64,000 nucleotides of DNA from Rhizobium tropici CIAT 899. GTDB taxonomy: Bacteria > Pseudomonadota > Alphaproteobacteria > Rhizobiales > Rhizobiaceae. Both the position numbers and the translations under genes were made by a program. Location of the stretch: contig NC_020059.1 of the NCBI RefSeq assembly GCF_000330885.1, forward strand, positions 3,027,001 through 3,091,000, in the 5' to 3' direction. Below are positions 7,921-16,884 of the stretch, one piece after another. Under the pieces are notes generated by a model that was not told the DNA's origin, did no database searches, and saw nothing but the letters and a program-made list of their open reading frames with translations. Numbering within the stretch: position 1 is the first letter of the stretch; each line of letters begins with the position of its first letter.

Positions 7921-8937
7921 ATGGTAGTGGGTGGTTTCAGCATCGTTGTGATTGCCTTGGTGGTCTTTGTCATTCTGGTGCTGTTTGCAGGCATCAAGAC
8001 CGTACCTCAGGGCTATCGGTATACAGTTCAGCGCTTCGGCCGCTATATCCGGACGCTGGAACCGGGGCTTAACCTGATCGTGCCCTTCATCGAAACGATC
8101 GGCATGCGGATGAATGTGATGGAGCAGGTGTTGGCCGTGCCGACCCAGGAGGTCATCACCAAGGACAATGCCAGTATCTCCGCCGATGCAGTCGCTTTCT
8201 TCCAGGTGCTGAATGCGGCACAGGCCGCCTATCAGATCACCAATCTCGAAAGCGCGATCCTCAACCTCACCAAGACCAATATCCGCTCGGTCATGGGCTC
8301 TATGGATCTGGACGAGCTTTTGTCCAATCGCGATGCCATCAATGAACGGCTGTTGCGCGTGGTCGATGAGGCGGTAGAGCCCTGGGGCATCAAGGTCACA
8401 CGCGTCGAAATCAAGGACATCCAACCGCCGAAAGACCTGGTTGACGCCATGGGCCGGCAGATGAAGGCCGAACGCGAAAAGCGCGCTCAGGTTCTGGAGG
8501 CGGAAGGTCTGCGCAACGCGCAAATTCTCCGCGCCGAGGGCGCGAAGCAGGCGGCCGTTTTGCAAGCCGAAGGTCAGCGCGAAGCAGCATTTCGCAATGC
8601 GGAGGCCCGCGAGCGCCTGGCCGAGGCCGAAGCCAAGGCGACCCGGGTGGTGTCCGAGGCGATTGCCGAAGGCAATGTGCAGGCGATCAACTACTTCGTC
8701 GCCCAGAAATATACCGAAGCCCTGACTGCGATCGGCTCCGCCAGCAATTCGAAGATCGTGCTGATGCCAATGGAGGCGAGCTCCATTATCGGCTCGCTCG
8801 GCGGCATCGGCGCCATCGCCCGCGAAGTCTTCGGCGACAATGGCGATGGCAGCGGCGTACCGCAACCGTCCCGTCCGCGCTCCGGTTCCGCGCGCACCAC
8901 ACCGTCGATCAATCCGCTGCCGCCGAAGGAGACCTGA
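7921..8937 (+). CDS. SPFH/Band 7 (stomatin-prohibitin) membrane protein, QmcA type
   Basis: This 338-residue protein has one N-terminal transmembrane helix (GGFSIVVIALVVFVILVLFAGI). An SPFH domain at about residues 25-190 follows, with TVPQGYRYTVQRFGRYIRTLEPGLNLIVPF and VEIKDIQPPKDLVDAM. Next is an Ala/Glu/Arg-rich coiled coil of about 75 residues (EKRAQVLEAEGLRNAQILRAEGAKQ) and a Pro/Ser-rich tail. Such proteins form oligomeric membrane assemblies linked to membrane-protein quality control and functional microdomains. The start at 7921 has GAGGAG upstream, and upstream in-frame codons look non-coding. The NfeD partner gene begins one base after the stop, the standard SPFH-NfeD pairing. Confidence 0.92.
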   Translation: MVVGGFSIVVIALVVFVILVLFAGIKTVPQGYRYTVQRFGRYIRTLEPGLNLIVPFIETIGMRMNVMEQVLAVPTQEVITKDNASISADAVAFFQVLNAAQAAYQITNLESAILNLTKTNIRSVMGSMDLDELLSNRDAINERLLRVVDEAVEPWGIKVTRVEIKDIQPPKDLVDAMGRQMKAEREKRAQVLEAEGLRNAQILRAEGAKQAAVLQAEGQREAAFRNAEARERLAEAEAKATRVVSEAIAEGNVQAINYFVAQKYTEALTAIGSASNSKIVLMPMEASSIIGSLGGIGAIAREVFGDNGDGSGVPQPSRPRSGSARTTPSINPLPPKET

Positions 8938-8938
8938 C

Positions 8939-9397
8939 ATGTTCGACAATCTCATCGTCGAACTCGGCCCCTGGAGCTGGTGGCTCGCCGGCCTGGCGCT
9001 GCTTGCCGCCGAACTCGTCCTGCCCGGCTTCTTCCTGGTATGGATCGGGCTCGCCGCGATCATCGTCGGCGCCTTGTCGCTTCTGTTTTGGGAAAGCAGC
9101 TTCTGGGTCTGGCAGGTTCAAGGGCTGGTCTTCGCCGCCACGGCGGTGATCGTCACTCTCATCGGCCGCCGCTATCTCTATAACAACAACCAAGTGACCG
9201 ACGAGCCTTTCCTGAACCAGCGCGGCGCCAGCCTGGTCGGGCGCACGGCAACCCTCGACCAACCGATCGCCGAAGGCCGCGGGCGCATTCGCTTGAACGA
9301 TACCTATTGGACCGTCAGCGGACCGGACCTGCCTGTTGGCACCCGCGTCAAGGTAGTCGCCAGCAACGGCCGCGAGCTCACGGTCGAACCGGTCTGA
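8939..9397 (+). CDS. NfeD family membrane protein
   Basis: This 152-residue protein has N-terminal transmembrane helices at about residues 15-35 (WLAGLALLAAELVLPGFFLVWIG), 37-51 and 59-80, and a C-terminal OB-fold NfeD domain (LVGRTATLDQPIAEGRGRIRLNDTYWTVSG). It lacks the serine-protease half found in long NfeD proteins and so belongs to the short NfeD1b-like class that partners SPFH proteins. The start codon follows the SPFH stop by one base, so the two are translationally coupled. Its stop abuts the convergent kdsD stop with no spacer. Confidence 0.9.
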   Translation: MFDNLIVELGPWSWWLAGLALLAAELVLPGFFLVWIGLAAIIVGALSLLFWESSFWVWQVQGLVFAATAVIVTLIGRRYLYNNNQVTDEPFLNQRGASLVGRTATLDQPIAEGRGRIRLNDTYWTVSGPDLPVGTRVKVVASNGRELTVEPV

Positions 9398-10393
9398 TCA
9401 GGCGACGCCGATCCGCAACAGATCGTGGAAATGCACGACGCCGATCGGCCGGCGCGCTTCATCGATGACCATCAGAGCCGAGATATTGTGACGGTTGAGC
9501 ACCGCCATGGCGCTCGTCGCCAGCGTCGTTTCCTTCACCGTTTTCGGATTGGGGGTCATCACTTCGTCCACCAGCTTCTCCGCAAGGCTGGTGCCGAGAT
9601 TGCGGGCGATATCGCCATCGGTGACGATACCGCACAGGCAACCATCATCATCGATCACGCCCACGCAGCCGAACCGCATCTTCGATAGCGTCATCGCCGC
9701 TTCCGGCATGCCGGTTCCGAGCTTGACGAGCGGCACGCTGTCGCCCTTGTGCATAATGTCGGCCACATGCGAGAGGCTGGCACCGAGCTTGCCGCCCGGA
9801 TGGAAGGTACGGAAATCTTCGGCCGTGAAGCCGCGCGCCTCCAGCAAGGCGACGGTCAGTGCATCGCCGATGGCAAGCTGCAGCAGCGTCGATGTCGTCG
9901 GCGCCAGCCCATGCGGGCAGGCCTCCTGCTCCTTGGGCAGCAGCAGCACCACATCCGATTCGCGCGCAAGCGTAGAAGTCTCGCCGGCAGTGATCGCGAT
10001 CATGGGGATCGAGAAGCGGCGTGAATAGCTGATGATGCCACGCAGCTCGGCGCTCTCGCCGCCCCACGATATGGCGATGATGACATCATGCTGCGTGATC
10101 ATGCCGAGATCGCCGTGATTGGCTTCGACCGGGTGCACGAAGAATGCCGGCGTACCCGTGGACGCCAGGCTTGCGGCGAGCTTGTTGCCGATATGGCCGC
10201 TCTTGCCAACGCCGGTGATCACCACACGGCCGGAAATATCGCCTATGATCTCCACCGCGCGGCTGAAAGGCTCGGCCAGACCGTTGGTCAGTGCGCGTTC
10301 CAGCGCTTCCATGCCCCGTCTCTCGGTCTCGATCGTTCGCATCGCGGATTCGATCGCACCGTTCTCGATGAGTCTTACAGCTCTCTTGTTCAT
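9398..10393 (-). CDS. kdsD: Arabinose-5-phosphate isomerase (KpsF/GutQ family)
   Basis: This enzyme converts ribulose-5-phosphate to arabinose-5-phosphate, the first step to Kdo for lipopolysaccharide. The 331-residue protein has an N-terminal SIS sugar-isomerase domain (GRVVITGVGKSGHIGNKLAASLASTGTPAFFVHPVEANHGDLGM, then ISWGGESAEL). Two C-terminal CBS domains follow (HVADIMHKGDSVPLV... and VMTPNPKTVKETTLATSAMAVL). The motif P-A-x-F-V-H-P-x-E-A-x-H-G-D-x-G, with its catalytic His, is typical of KdsD/KpsF. A role in Kdo supply is inferred, because there is no Kdo operon beside it. It ends head to head with nfeD. Confidence 0.93.
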   Translation of the reverse strand: MNKRAVRLIENGAIESAMRTIETERRGMEALERALTNGLAEPFSRAVEIIGDISGRVVITGVGKSGHIGNKLAASLASTGTPAFFVHPVEANHGDLGMITQHDVIIAISWGGESAELRGIISYSRRFSIPMIAITAGETSTLARESDVVLLLPKEQEACPHGLAPTTSTLLQLAIGDALTVALLEARGFTAEDFRTFHPGGKLGASLSHVADIMHKGDSVPLVKLGTGMPEAAMTLSKMRFGCVGVIDDDGCLCGIVTDGDIARNLGTSLAEKLVDEVMTPNPKTVKETTLATSAMAVLNRHNISALMVIDEARRPIGVVHFHDLLRIGVA

Positions 10394-10590
10394 GAGCGAG
10401 GCCTAACGCTTTTCGGCAAATCTGTCCACCAAAGATCGACTTATGGCGATGCGACAGCCTGCAACATCTTCCCGACAAATATTATCGAACCCTTTCTTGT
10501 CGCCATCGCTTGGCAACCAACCGTTAACCACGCGCCTTTACACTTGGGTAAGAATTTAGGTCATTTCCAGCAGGGTCAGATATAAACGAC

Positions 10591-12108
10591 ATGGGCATCG
10601 GCAAGGACAAGGCGGGTCATGGTGCCCTCCGGCTGACGGCATGGGCAAGTTCCGCCCTGCTCGGCTGGGGTATCGCATTTGCCCTTCCACTGCCGATCCA
10701 TGCGCAATCATTGCCGCCAGATCAGAACCTCGACGATACCTTGCCCGCCCCGACATCCGCTTCATCGACAGATCCGAGCGCCGCACCCACCGCCGACAGC
10801 CAGGCAACCGCACCGGCAAACCAGACATCGACCTCCAGCGACGCGCCATTGAACGCGCCGCTGCGCCTCACCGGTATCGACCCCACGACCACCGGCTCGA
10901 CGCTGGATAACGACCTGCGCCGCGTGAACCAGCGGGAATCTGCCGTCGACGGTCTGAAGGCTCGCCAATATCCGGATCGCGCAGACGCCCAGGGTATACC
11001 GCTCGGCACCTTTACCCTGCGCCCCTCGATCAATCAGTCGGTCAATATCGAGCGGGATCGCACCGGCGACGTCAAGAACAACCGCACTTTCCTGCAAACC
11101 GACCTGCGCAGCACCCTGACATCGGATTGGGATCGCCACGCGCTGACCATCACCGGTGAAGGCGTCTGGCAGAGGAACGTCGGCGGCACGGGCGAGGAGA
11201 AACCGACGGTCAACCTTAATGCCGACCTGCGCCTGGATCTTCCCGCCGACACGACGGCACATGTCACCGCCGGTTATCAATTCTACCGCGAGGACACGAG
11301 CGATCCGAATGCGATCGCCGGCGCCTCGAAACAGTCCGCTGTCAACCAGTATACCGCTGGCCTCTCACTGGAGCGCGATTTCGGCCTGCTGCGCGGCACG
11401 ACGGCCGTGGCGCTGACACGCAGCGTCTATTCCAACGCCGTGCTTTCGGATGGGACGACAGTTACCCTCAGCGACCGTAACCAGACGGCCGGAACCTGGC
11501 GCGGCCGTATCGGTTACGAGCTATCGCCCGCCATCATTCCCTTCGTGGAAGTGGATCTCGGGCGCGCCGTCTACGACCAGACACGCGACAGTAACGGTTA
11601 TGCCCGCTCGAACCAGAGCTATGGCGGCAAGGGCGGCGTCGAAGTCGACCTCGGTGAAAAATTCAAGGGCGAGCTCGGCTTCGGCTACCAGCACACGGAA
11701 TTCGACGATTCGCGTCTGAGTTCGGTCGACTCGCCGACGATCGACGGCAGCCTCGCCTGGTCGCCGCAGCGCGGCACCGATATCAGTGTCGGCCTTTCGA
11801 CGACGGTCCAGCCCTCGACTACGGCCGGTCTCAGCGGCTACACCGCTTACCAGCTGACGAGCACCGTGGCCCATCAGCTGCGCGACGATCTCACCGCCAA
11901 GCTGACGGGCGGAACGATCTGGCGCGACTACCCCTCAAATGGCAGCGCCGCCGATGAAACCGAATATGACGCCGCCTTCGGCCTGACCTGGGGAATCAAC
12001 CGTTACCTCGATCTCACCGGCAATGTCGGCTACCAGCTGACGACCAGGGACGTTGGCGACAGCACCCGTCAGCTTCAGGCCGGCATCGGTTTGACCGCGA
12101 AGCGTTGA
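10591..12108 (+). CDS. Outer membrane beta-barrel protein (BBP2/DUF2320-like)
   Basis: This 505-residue exported protein has a long signal region ending near MHAQS (residues about 30-39), then about 70 residues of Ser/Thr/Pro/Ala-rich sequence. A conserved periplasmic motif (LRRVNQRESAVDGLKARQY) is next. From about residue 135 to the end there are alternating amphipathic strands with aromatic ends (TLRPSINQSVNIERD, YDAAFGLTWGINRYLDLTGNVGYQLTTRD). The final strand (LQAGIGLTAKR) is basic-ended rather than the usual terminal Phe. The pattern fits the putative beta-barrel porin family that includes polysaccharide-export-linked proteins such as GelF. A role in export of surface polysaccharide is possible given the sugar-nucleotide genes nearby, but unproven. 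Confidence 0.8.
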   Translation: MGIGKDKAGHGALRLTAWASSALLGWGIAFALPLPIHAQSLPPDQNLDDTLPAPTSASSTDPSAAPTADSQATAPANQTSTSSDAPLNAPLRLTGIDPTTTGSTLDNDLRRVNQRESAVDGLKARQYPDRADAQGIPLGTFTLRPSINQSVNIERDRTGDVKNNRTFLQTDLRSTLTSDWDRHALTITGEGVWQRNVGGTGEEKPTVNLNADLRLDLPADTTAHVTAGYQFYREDTSDPNAIAGASKQSAVNQYTAGLSLERDFGLLRGTTAVALTRSVYSNAVLSDGTTVTLSDRNQTAGTWRGRIGYELSPAIIPFVEVDLGRAVYDQTRDSNGYARSNQSYGGKGGVEVDLGEKFKGELGFGYQHTEFDDSRLSSVDSPTIDGSLAWSPQRGTDISVGLSTTVQPSTTAGLSGYTAYQLTSTVAHQLRDDLTAKLTGGTIWRDYPSNGSAADETEYDAAFGLTWGINRYLDLTGNVGYQLTTRDVGDSTRQLQAGIGLTAKR

Positions 12109-12193
12109 TAGCTAGCACGTCGCTTTGAATAATTTTTCGTTCAAGCGAATCGAGGCCCGGCATATGCCAGGCCTCACCATATTTCCCGAAAGT

Positions 12194-12303
12194 TAGAGCA
12201 CCTAAGGCGCGTCGCGATCTTTCAGATCCGCTTCCCATGCTTTAGGTTTGATTTTACGCATGTCGTTGTCGCAAAACCGCTGCACACTTTTGCGCGACAT
12301 GCT
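12194..12303. repeat. Rhizobial intergenic palindromic repeat
   Basis: Two parts are visible: a GGCGCGTCGCGATCTTTCAGATCC block (ends 12206-12229), then an arm pair GCATGTCG (12258-12265) and CGACATGC (12295-12302) enclosing TTGTCGCAAAACCGCTGCAC. As far as I recall, this composite element occurs in many copies in Rhizobium genomes. It abuts the galU stop codon at 12304, so its hairpin probably caps the 3' end of the galU transcript. Copy number cannot be checked here. Confidence 0.7.
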
Positions 12304-13191
12304 CTATTTCAGGGCCGCGATCAGCGCCTTGAACTCATCCTCGATGGTCGGGCGGATGTCGTCACGCGCCAAGGCAAAGGCGACGTTCGCGAGGATGAAG
12401 CCGTCCTTTGCACCGCAGTCGAACGTCTGGCCGCGGAAGTGATAGCCGGCGAAATCCTGCATCTTGGCAAGCTTCAGCATGCCGTCCGTCAGCTGGATCT
12501 CGTTGCCGGCGCCGCGCTCCTGGCTTTCCAGAATATGGAAGATTTCCGGCTGCAGGATATAGCGGCCGTTGATGAAGAAGTTGGACGGAGCCGTGCCCTT
12601 GGCCGGCTTTTCAACCATCTCCGTGATGCGGAAGCCGCTACCAATCGTCTCGCCGACGCCGACGATGCCGTATTTATGAGCCTGATCAGGTGCACATTCC
12701 TCGACGGCGATGACATTGCCGCCGCTCTGCTCGTAAAGCTCGATCATGCCCTTCATGCAGCCCTTTTCGGCGCGCATGACCATGTCGGGCAGCAGCAGTG
12801 CAAAGGGTTCATCGCCGACGATCTCGCGGGCGCACCAGACGGCGTGGCCGAGACCCAGCGGCTCCTGCTGGCGCGTGAAACTTGCCGTACCGGCCTTCGG
12901 TAATAGGCCGCTCAGCAGCGACAGTTCGGCATTCTTGTTACGCTGGCGCAGCGTCTGCTCGAGCTCGAACTGAATATCGAAATAATCTTCGATGACGTGC
13001 TTGCTGCGGCCGGTGACGAATACGAAATGCTCGATGCCTGCTTCCATCGCCTCATCGACGACATACTGGATCACCGGCTTATCAACCACGGTCAGCATTT
13101 CCTTCGGCACCGCCTTGGTCGCCGGCAAGAACCGCGTCCCTAGTCCGGCGACCGGAAATACTGCCTTACGAACCTTCTTATGCTGTCCCAC
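12304..13191 (-). CDS. galU: UTP-glucose-1-phosphate uridylyltransferase
   Basis: This enzyme makes UDP-glucose from UTP and glucose-1-phosphate for exopolysaccharide, LPS core and cyclic glucan synthesis. The 295-residue protein has the nucleotidyltransferase signature [23 protein letters not shown] (residues about 11-33), [20 protein letters not shown] (metal-binding Asp), GYxIVEKP-type EMVEKPAKG and FDCGAKDGF. The rhizobial orthologue is often named exoN. AGGAGG lies ahead of the ATG (plus-strand CCTCCT near 13198). It is divergent from the transglycosylase gene and functionally linked to pgm and manC in this window. Confidence 0.95.
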   Translation of the reverse strand: MGQHKKVRKAVFPVAGLGTRFLPATKAVPKEMLTVVDKPVIQYVVDEAMEAGIEHFVFVTGRSKHVIEDYFDIQFELEQTLRQRNKNAELSLLSGLLPKAGTASFTRQQEPLGLGHAVWCAREIVGDEPFALLLPDMVMRAEKGCMKGMIELYEQSGGNVIAVEECAPDQAHKYGIVGVGETIGSGFRITEMVEKPAKGTAPSNFFINGRYILQPEIFHILESQERGAGNEIQLTDGMLKLAKMQDFAGYHFRGQTFDCGAKDGFILANVAFALARDDIRPTIEDEFKALIAALK

Positions 13192-13394
13192 GCATACCTC
13201 CTGGGCATTAAATCAGTTGGCACAAAGCCATTCTAAAGGTGAGTAGATTAGATTTGCTACCGTTTTGCAAATAATGACTGACGCAAGCTTCCATGGTAAA
13301 GAATTTGTTGACTTCGTTCGTTTAGCGTCACGCATGGGCCGATGCCACACGCATCGCCGCACCGAAATCCAACGATTGATGGACAAGGCTGTAG

Positions 13395-14618
13395 ATGACC
13401 GTAAACCGCAAATACTCCCTTCGTGGTCTCGCTCTGGCGCTCGCGCTCGGCGCCTTTGCGGGATTCCTTCCCGTTAACGCCAGCGCTGACACTGGGTTCC
13501 AGAAATGGATCGCGGGCTTCTACGCTACCGCCGCAAAGAGCGGCATCACGCAATCCACCTATCGCAATGCATTTGCCGGCGTAACCGATCCGGACCCCAC
13601 GGTGCTTGAAAAGGCGCAGTACCAGCCGGAATTCAAGTCCCAAATCTGGGATTACCTCGACTCCCGTGTCAATCCCTATACGGTCGATATTGGCCGCAAG
13701 ATGGCGGTTAAGTACGGATCCACACTGCGCACGCTCGAACAGCATTTCGGCGTCGATCGCAATATCATACTGGCCATCTGGTCGATGGAGTCGAATTACG
13801 GCGAGGTTCTCGCCAAGAACGATCGGCTGCATTATGTGCCCCGCGCGCTGGCGACCCTTGCCTATGCCGATCCGAAGCGCGCGAATTATGCCAAGAAACA
13901 ACTCATCGCCGCCCTGAAAATCCTGCAGAAGGGCGACATCTCGCGCAAGGACCTGAACGGATCCTGGGCCGGCGCCATGGGCCATACGCAATTCATCCCG
14001 ACGAGCTACCTGCTCTATGCGGTCGATGCCGATGGCAGCGGCCATGCCGATATCTGGAATTCCGTTCCGGACGCCCTGGCGACGACGGCCAATCTTCTCG
14101 CCAAGAACGGTTGGGATACCGGCCGGACCTGGGGTTACGAGGTGGTCGTACCACCCGGCGGCAATGCCCAGGCCGGCAAGACGCACACGATCGCACAATG
14201 GGCGGCTCTCGGCTTCGTGCGTCCCAACGGCAAGGGTTTCCGCAGCACCTCTGACCGCGCACAGCTAAAGATGCCCGGCGGATCGAACGGCCCCGGCTTC
14301 CTGATGACCGGAAACTTCTTCACCATCAAGCGCTACAACGCCTCCGACAGCTACGCCTTGGCAGTCGGCCTGCTCGCGGATCAGATTGCTGGCTATGGCG
14401 GCATGCAGCAATCCTGGCCCCGTCCGAGCGGCACGCTCGACGTCAAGCAGAAATTCGAGCTGCAGACGCGTCTGAAAGAACTCGGCTACTATGACGGCGT
14501 GGTCGACGGCAATTTCGGCTCGGGCTCGAAGGCCGCCATATCAGCCGTCCAGCAGCGCATGGGCATGGATGCGGACGGCGAGCCGTCAATGAACCTGCTG
14601 AAAGCATTGCGTAAGTAG
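13395..14618 (+). CDS. Lytic murein transglycosylase (MltB/SLT_2 family) with peptidoglycan-binding domain
   Basis: This 407-residue protein cleaves peptidoglycan glycan strands to 1,6-anhydro products. A signal peptide ends near NASADT (residue about 32). The SLT_2 catalytic domain spans about residues 35-330. Its catalytic Glu is in IILAIWSMESNYG (IWxxES-x-Y/F-G motif), and the substrate-binding blocks GSWAGAMGHTQFIPTSY and DGHADIWNSVPDALATTANLL are present. The C-terminal peptidoglycan-binding domain (residues about 345-405) has LQTRLKELGYYDGVVDGNFG. No lipobox is visible, so it is likely soluble in the periplasm. It is divergent from galU. Confidence 0.92.
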   Translation: MTVNRKYSLRGLALALALGAFAGFLPVNASADTGFQKWIAGFYATAAKSGITQSTYRNAFAGVTDPDPTVLEKAQYQPEFKSQIWDYLDSRVNPYTVDIGRKMAVKYGSTLRTLEQHFGVDRNIILAIWSMESNYGEVLAKNDRLHYVPRALATLAYADPKRANYAKKQLIAALKILQKGDISRKDLNGSWAGAMGHTQFIPTSYLLYAVDADGSGHADIWNSVPDALATTANLLAKNGWDTGRTWGYEVVVPPGGNAQAGKTHTIAQWAALGFVRPNGKGFRSTSDRAQLKMPGGSNGPGFLMTGNFFTIKRYNASDSYALAVGLLADQIAGYGGMQQSWPRPSGTLDVKQKFELQTRLKELGYYDGVVDGNFGSGSKAAISAVQQRMGMDADGEPSMNLLKALRK

Positions 14619-14696
14619 GCCGCCTCGAGCGAATCCGGGATCGCCGGACGATGAAATCGTCCTTGTGCGGCCCGGACTCGTCAGCGGAAAGAAGCG

Positions 14697-15887
14697 ATGA
14701 TGAAACACCCTGCGCGCGCGACCAAGGCAACTCTAAGGATTGTTCTGACGGCATTCCTCGCCGGCGTCATCGCGCTTGGCTGCTTGCCGAACATGGCCGA
14801 AGCGCAGGAGCGGCCGCGGCGGAACCTGTTCGACATGCTGTTCGGCACCCCCGAGCCCGATTATCCGGACCAGCCCATGGAACAGCCGCCGCCACGGCGC
14901 AAGGTGCAGCCGAAAAAGCGTCCGACCCCGCCGCCGCGCCAGCCGGTCGCGCAGCCGGAAACGCCGCCGCCCGCCGAAAAGCTTTCTGACGCCAAAACCA
15001 TCCTCGTCGTCGGCGATTTTCTGGCGAGCGGCCTGGCAACCGGGCTGGAAGATGCCTTCTCTACCTCCCCCGGCGTCGTCGTCCAGTCCCGCGGCAACGT
15101 CGCCTCCGGTCTCGTGCGGCAGGATTATTACAATTGGCCGCAGCAATTGCCCGGGATGATCGACCAGCTGAAACCGGCCATGGTCGTCGTCATGATCGGC
15201 GCCAATGACCGCCAGCAGATGATCGGCGACGGGCTGAACGAAAAATACGGAACCGACCCGTGGTTCCTCGCCTATGAAGAACGCGTACAGCAATTCGCCA
15301 AACTGGTGACGAGCCGTCATATTCCGCTGCTCTGGATCGGGCTGCCCTCCTTCGGTTCGGATCAGCTGACCGCCAGCGCCGTCAAGCTCAACCAGATCTA
15401 CCAAAGCCAGACCACCAGCGTCGGCGGCGAATTCATCGACATATGGGATGGCTTTACCGACCAGAACGGCGAGTTCATCGTCACCGGCTCCGATATCAAC
15501 GGCCAGCAGGTTCGACTGAGAACGGCCGACGGCGTCAATCTGACGGCCGCCGGCAAGCGCAAGGTCGCCTTCTATCTGGAGAAATCTGCCCGCCGGATCC
15601 TGGGGGATCAGGCAAGCCCCGATATCACGCGCCTGGACACCAGCAATCCGCTGCCGGCGCAACAGGCCAATCTTCCGGGCGCGGAGCCGGAAAAGATTAC
15701 TCGCACCCAGCCTATGAGCCTCTCCGATCCCGATCTCGACGGCGGCGCGCAGCTTCTCGGCAGCAGCCCTGCCCCCACAATAACCACTTCATCACCGCGC
15801 GATCTTCTGGTCGAGAAGGGTCTTATGGACCCGGCGCCGGTCGGCCGCGTGGACGATTACAGATTGCCCGGGTCGGTAGCGCGGTAG
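14697..15887 (+). CDS. DUF459-type SGNH-fold periplasmic protein with degenerate catalytic residues
   Basis: This 396-residue protein has a signal sequence (residues about 11-36, ending AEAQE), a Pro-rich linker (about 60-95), and an SGNH/GDSL-like domain at about 100-310. Block I reads VVGDFLASGL, so the nucleophile Ser of G-D-S-L is Phe108. The Block III Asn is kept in GANDRQQM. The Block V motif, D-x-V-H in typical relatives, reads DGVNLTAAG, with Asn in place of His. Block II reads QSRGNVASGLVRQDYYNWP. Loss of both Ser and His argues against hydrolase activity and for a binding or accessory role, perhaps in cell-wall or polysaccharide modification. Two adjacent ATGs (14697 and 14700) are possible starts. 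Confidence 0.8.
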   Translation: MMKHPARATKATLRIVLTAFLAGVIALGCLPNMAEAQERPRRNLFDMLFGTPEPDYPDQPMEQPPPRRKVQPKKRPTPPPRQPVAQPETPPPAEKLSDAKTILVVGDFLASGLATGLEDAFSTSPGVVVQSRGNVASGLVRQDYYNWPQQLPGMIDQLKPAMVVVMIGANDRQQMIGDGLNEKYGTDPWFLAYEERVQQFAKLVTSRHIPLLWIGLPSFGSDQLTASAVKLNQIYQSQTTSVGGEFIDIWDGFTDQNGEFIVTGSDINGQQVRLRTADGVNLTAAGKRKVAFYLEKSARRILGDQASPDITRLDTSNPLPAQQANLPGAEPEKITRTQPMSLSDPDLDGGAQLLGSSPAPTITTSSPRDLLVEKGLMDPAPVGRVDDYRLPGSVAR

Positions 15888-16027
15888 GCGGCGCGGATGC
15901 GGTTTGACAACATGGCGCCTCGCCAATAGAAGAACTGCATGAGCACCAAAAGCGCAGATCGGATCGATCGTTACCGCACCTGCCCGCAGGTTGCAGTTTT
16001 GCGCGCTTTCCCCGACCGAGGTCTCCG

Positions 16028-16078
16028 CGTCCAGTCGTGACGGCCGGAGGCGTTGATGCGTCCGGCGGCTGCTGGACG
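16028..16078 (+). promoter_or_regulatory. Nested hairpin in the leader of the synthetase-like gene
   Basis: An outer stem CGTCCAG (16028-16034)/CTGGACG (16072-16078) encloses an inner stem GCCGGA (16043-16048)/TCCGGC (16061-16066). It lies 49 bases ahead of the GTG start. A further short stem (CCTG/CAGG at 15979-15990) lies upstream. This could be a regulatory leader. No ligand class is recognised. Confidence 0.4.
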
Positions 16079-16126
16079 TAAAGCCCCTCACTTCAAGACA
16101 TCAACGTTGCCCATGGAGAATGGCAC

Positions 16127-16876
16127 GTGCTCAATATCTATAACGTCAATTCGCTCGTTCACTGGGAAGAGCGGGACATTAAACTGCGCGACGATTTCGT
16201 CCGCTTCTTTTCCGATGAAGTGGCAAGCTTCCTGCGATCCGCAAACCCCGCCTGGGATATACGAAGGGTCGAGGCTCCGACCCTGATGCCGCGAAATCTC
16301 GTCTCGGACGCCTACTCAAATACCGACATATGGGTGCAGGAGCGAATGTCGAAGACCGAGGCCGAACTCGTGCTGCGGCCGGAAACGACACCCTCAACCT
16401 ACGCCTACATGCAGCATCTTCTCGGAAACCATTCGAGAACGAGGCTGCCACTATGCGTTTGGCAGGCGGGCAAATCCTACCGCCGGGAACAGGACCAGCC
16501 GAGCAAACATGTAAGGCTCAAGGAATTCTGGCAGCTCGAATTCCAATGCGCCTTCACCGCCGATAGCGGCAATGATTACCATGCCGCAGCATTGGAACCG
16601 GTTCGCAGGATGATCGCCTCGGTCATCCATCTGCCGACGAGGATCGTGCCGTCCGATCGTCTTCCGGCCTATTCCGAGGTCACCATGGATATCGAGGTCG
16701 ACAATGGCGACAAATGGATGGAGGTCTGCTCGATTTCGAGACGAACGGACTTTCCGCAGCACTACCGCAGCCAGCCGAAGAAAGGGCCGGCGATAGATCA
16801 TGACGTCGTGGTGCTCGAAATCGCCATCGGCCTCGACCGCTGCATCTACAACTGGAACATCGCCGCAAGCCGTTAA
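16127..16876 (+). CDS. Standalone class II aminoacyl-tRNA synthetase-like catalytic domain (GlyRS-like)
   Basis: This 249-residue protein has the class II synthetase core only. It has a motif-1-like region (residues about 20-60), a GlyRS-like LRPETTPSTY (83-92), motif 2 YRREQDQPSKHVRLKEFWQLE (118-138; the f-R-x-E arm and Arg130), and a motif 3 GLDRCIYN (about 236-243). LRPET is the form seen in dimeric GlyRS. ThrRS, ProRS and HisRS have other residues there. There is no anticodon-binding or tRNA-recognition domain, so it is probably a paralogue that activates an amino acid for another acceptor. The start is GTG with GGAGAA six bases upstream. The gene stands alone behind a structured leader. 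Confidence 0.75.
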   Translation: MLNIYNVNSLVHWEERDIKLRDDFVRFFSDEVASFLRSANPAWDIRRVEAPTLMPRNLVSDAYSNTDIWVQERMSKTEAELVLRPETTPSTYAYMQHLLGNHSRTRLPLCVWQAGKSYRREQDQPSKHVRLKEFWQLEFQCAFTADSGNDYHAAALEPVRRMIASVIHLPTRIVPSDRLPAYSEVTMDIEVDNGDKWMEVCSISRRTDFPQHYRSQPKKGPAIDHDVVVLEIAIGLDRCIYNWNIAASR

Positions 16877-16884
16877 AGGACAGG

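Noticed and set aside
7698..8072. 124-codon frame ahead of and overlapping the SPFH gene
   Set aside because: It overlaps the SPFH start in another frame, has no ribosome site and no recognisable protein features.
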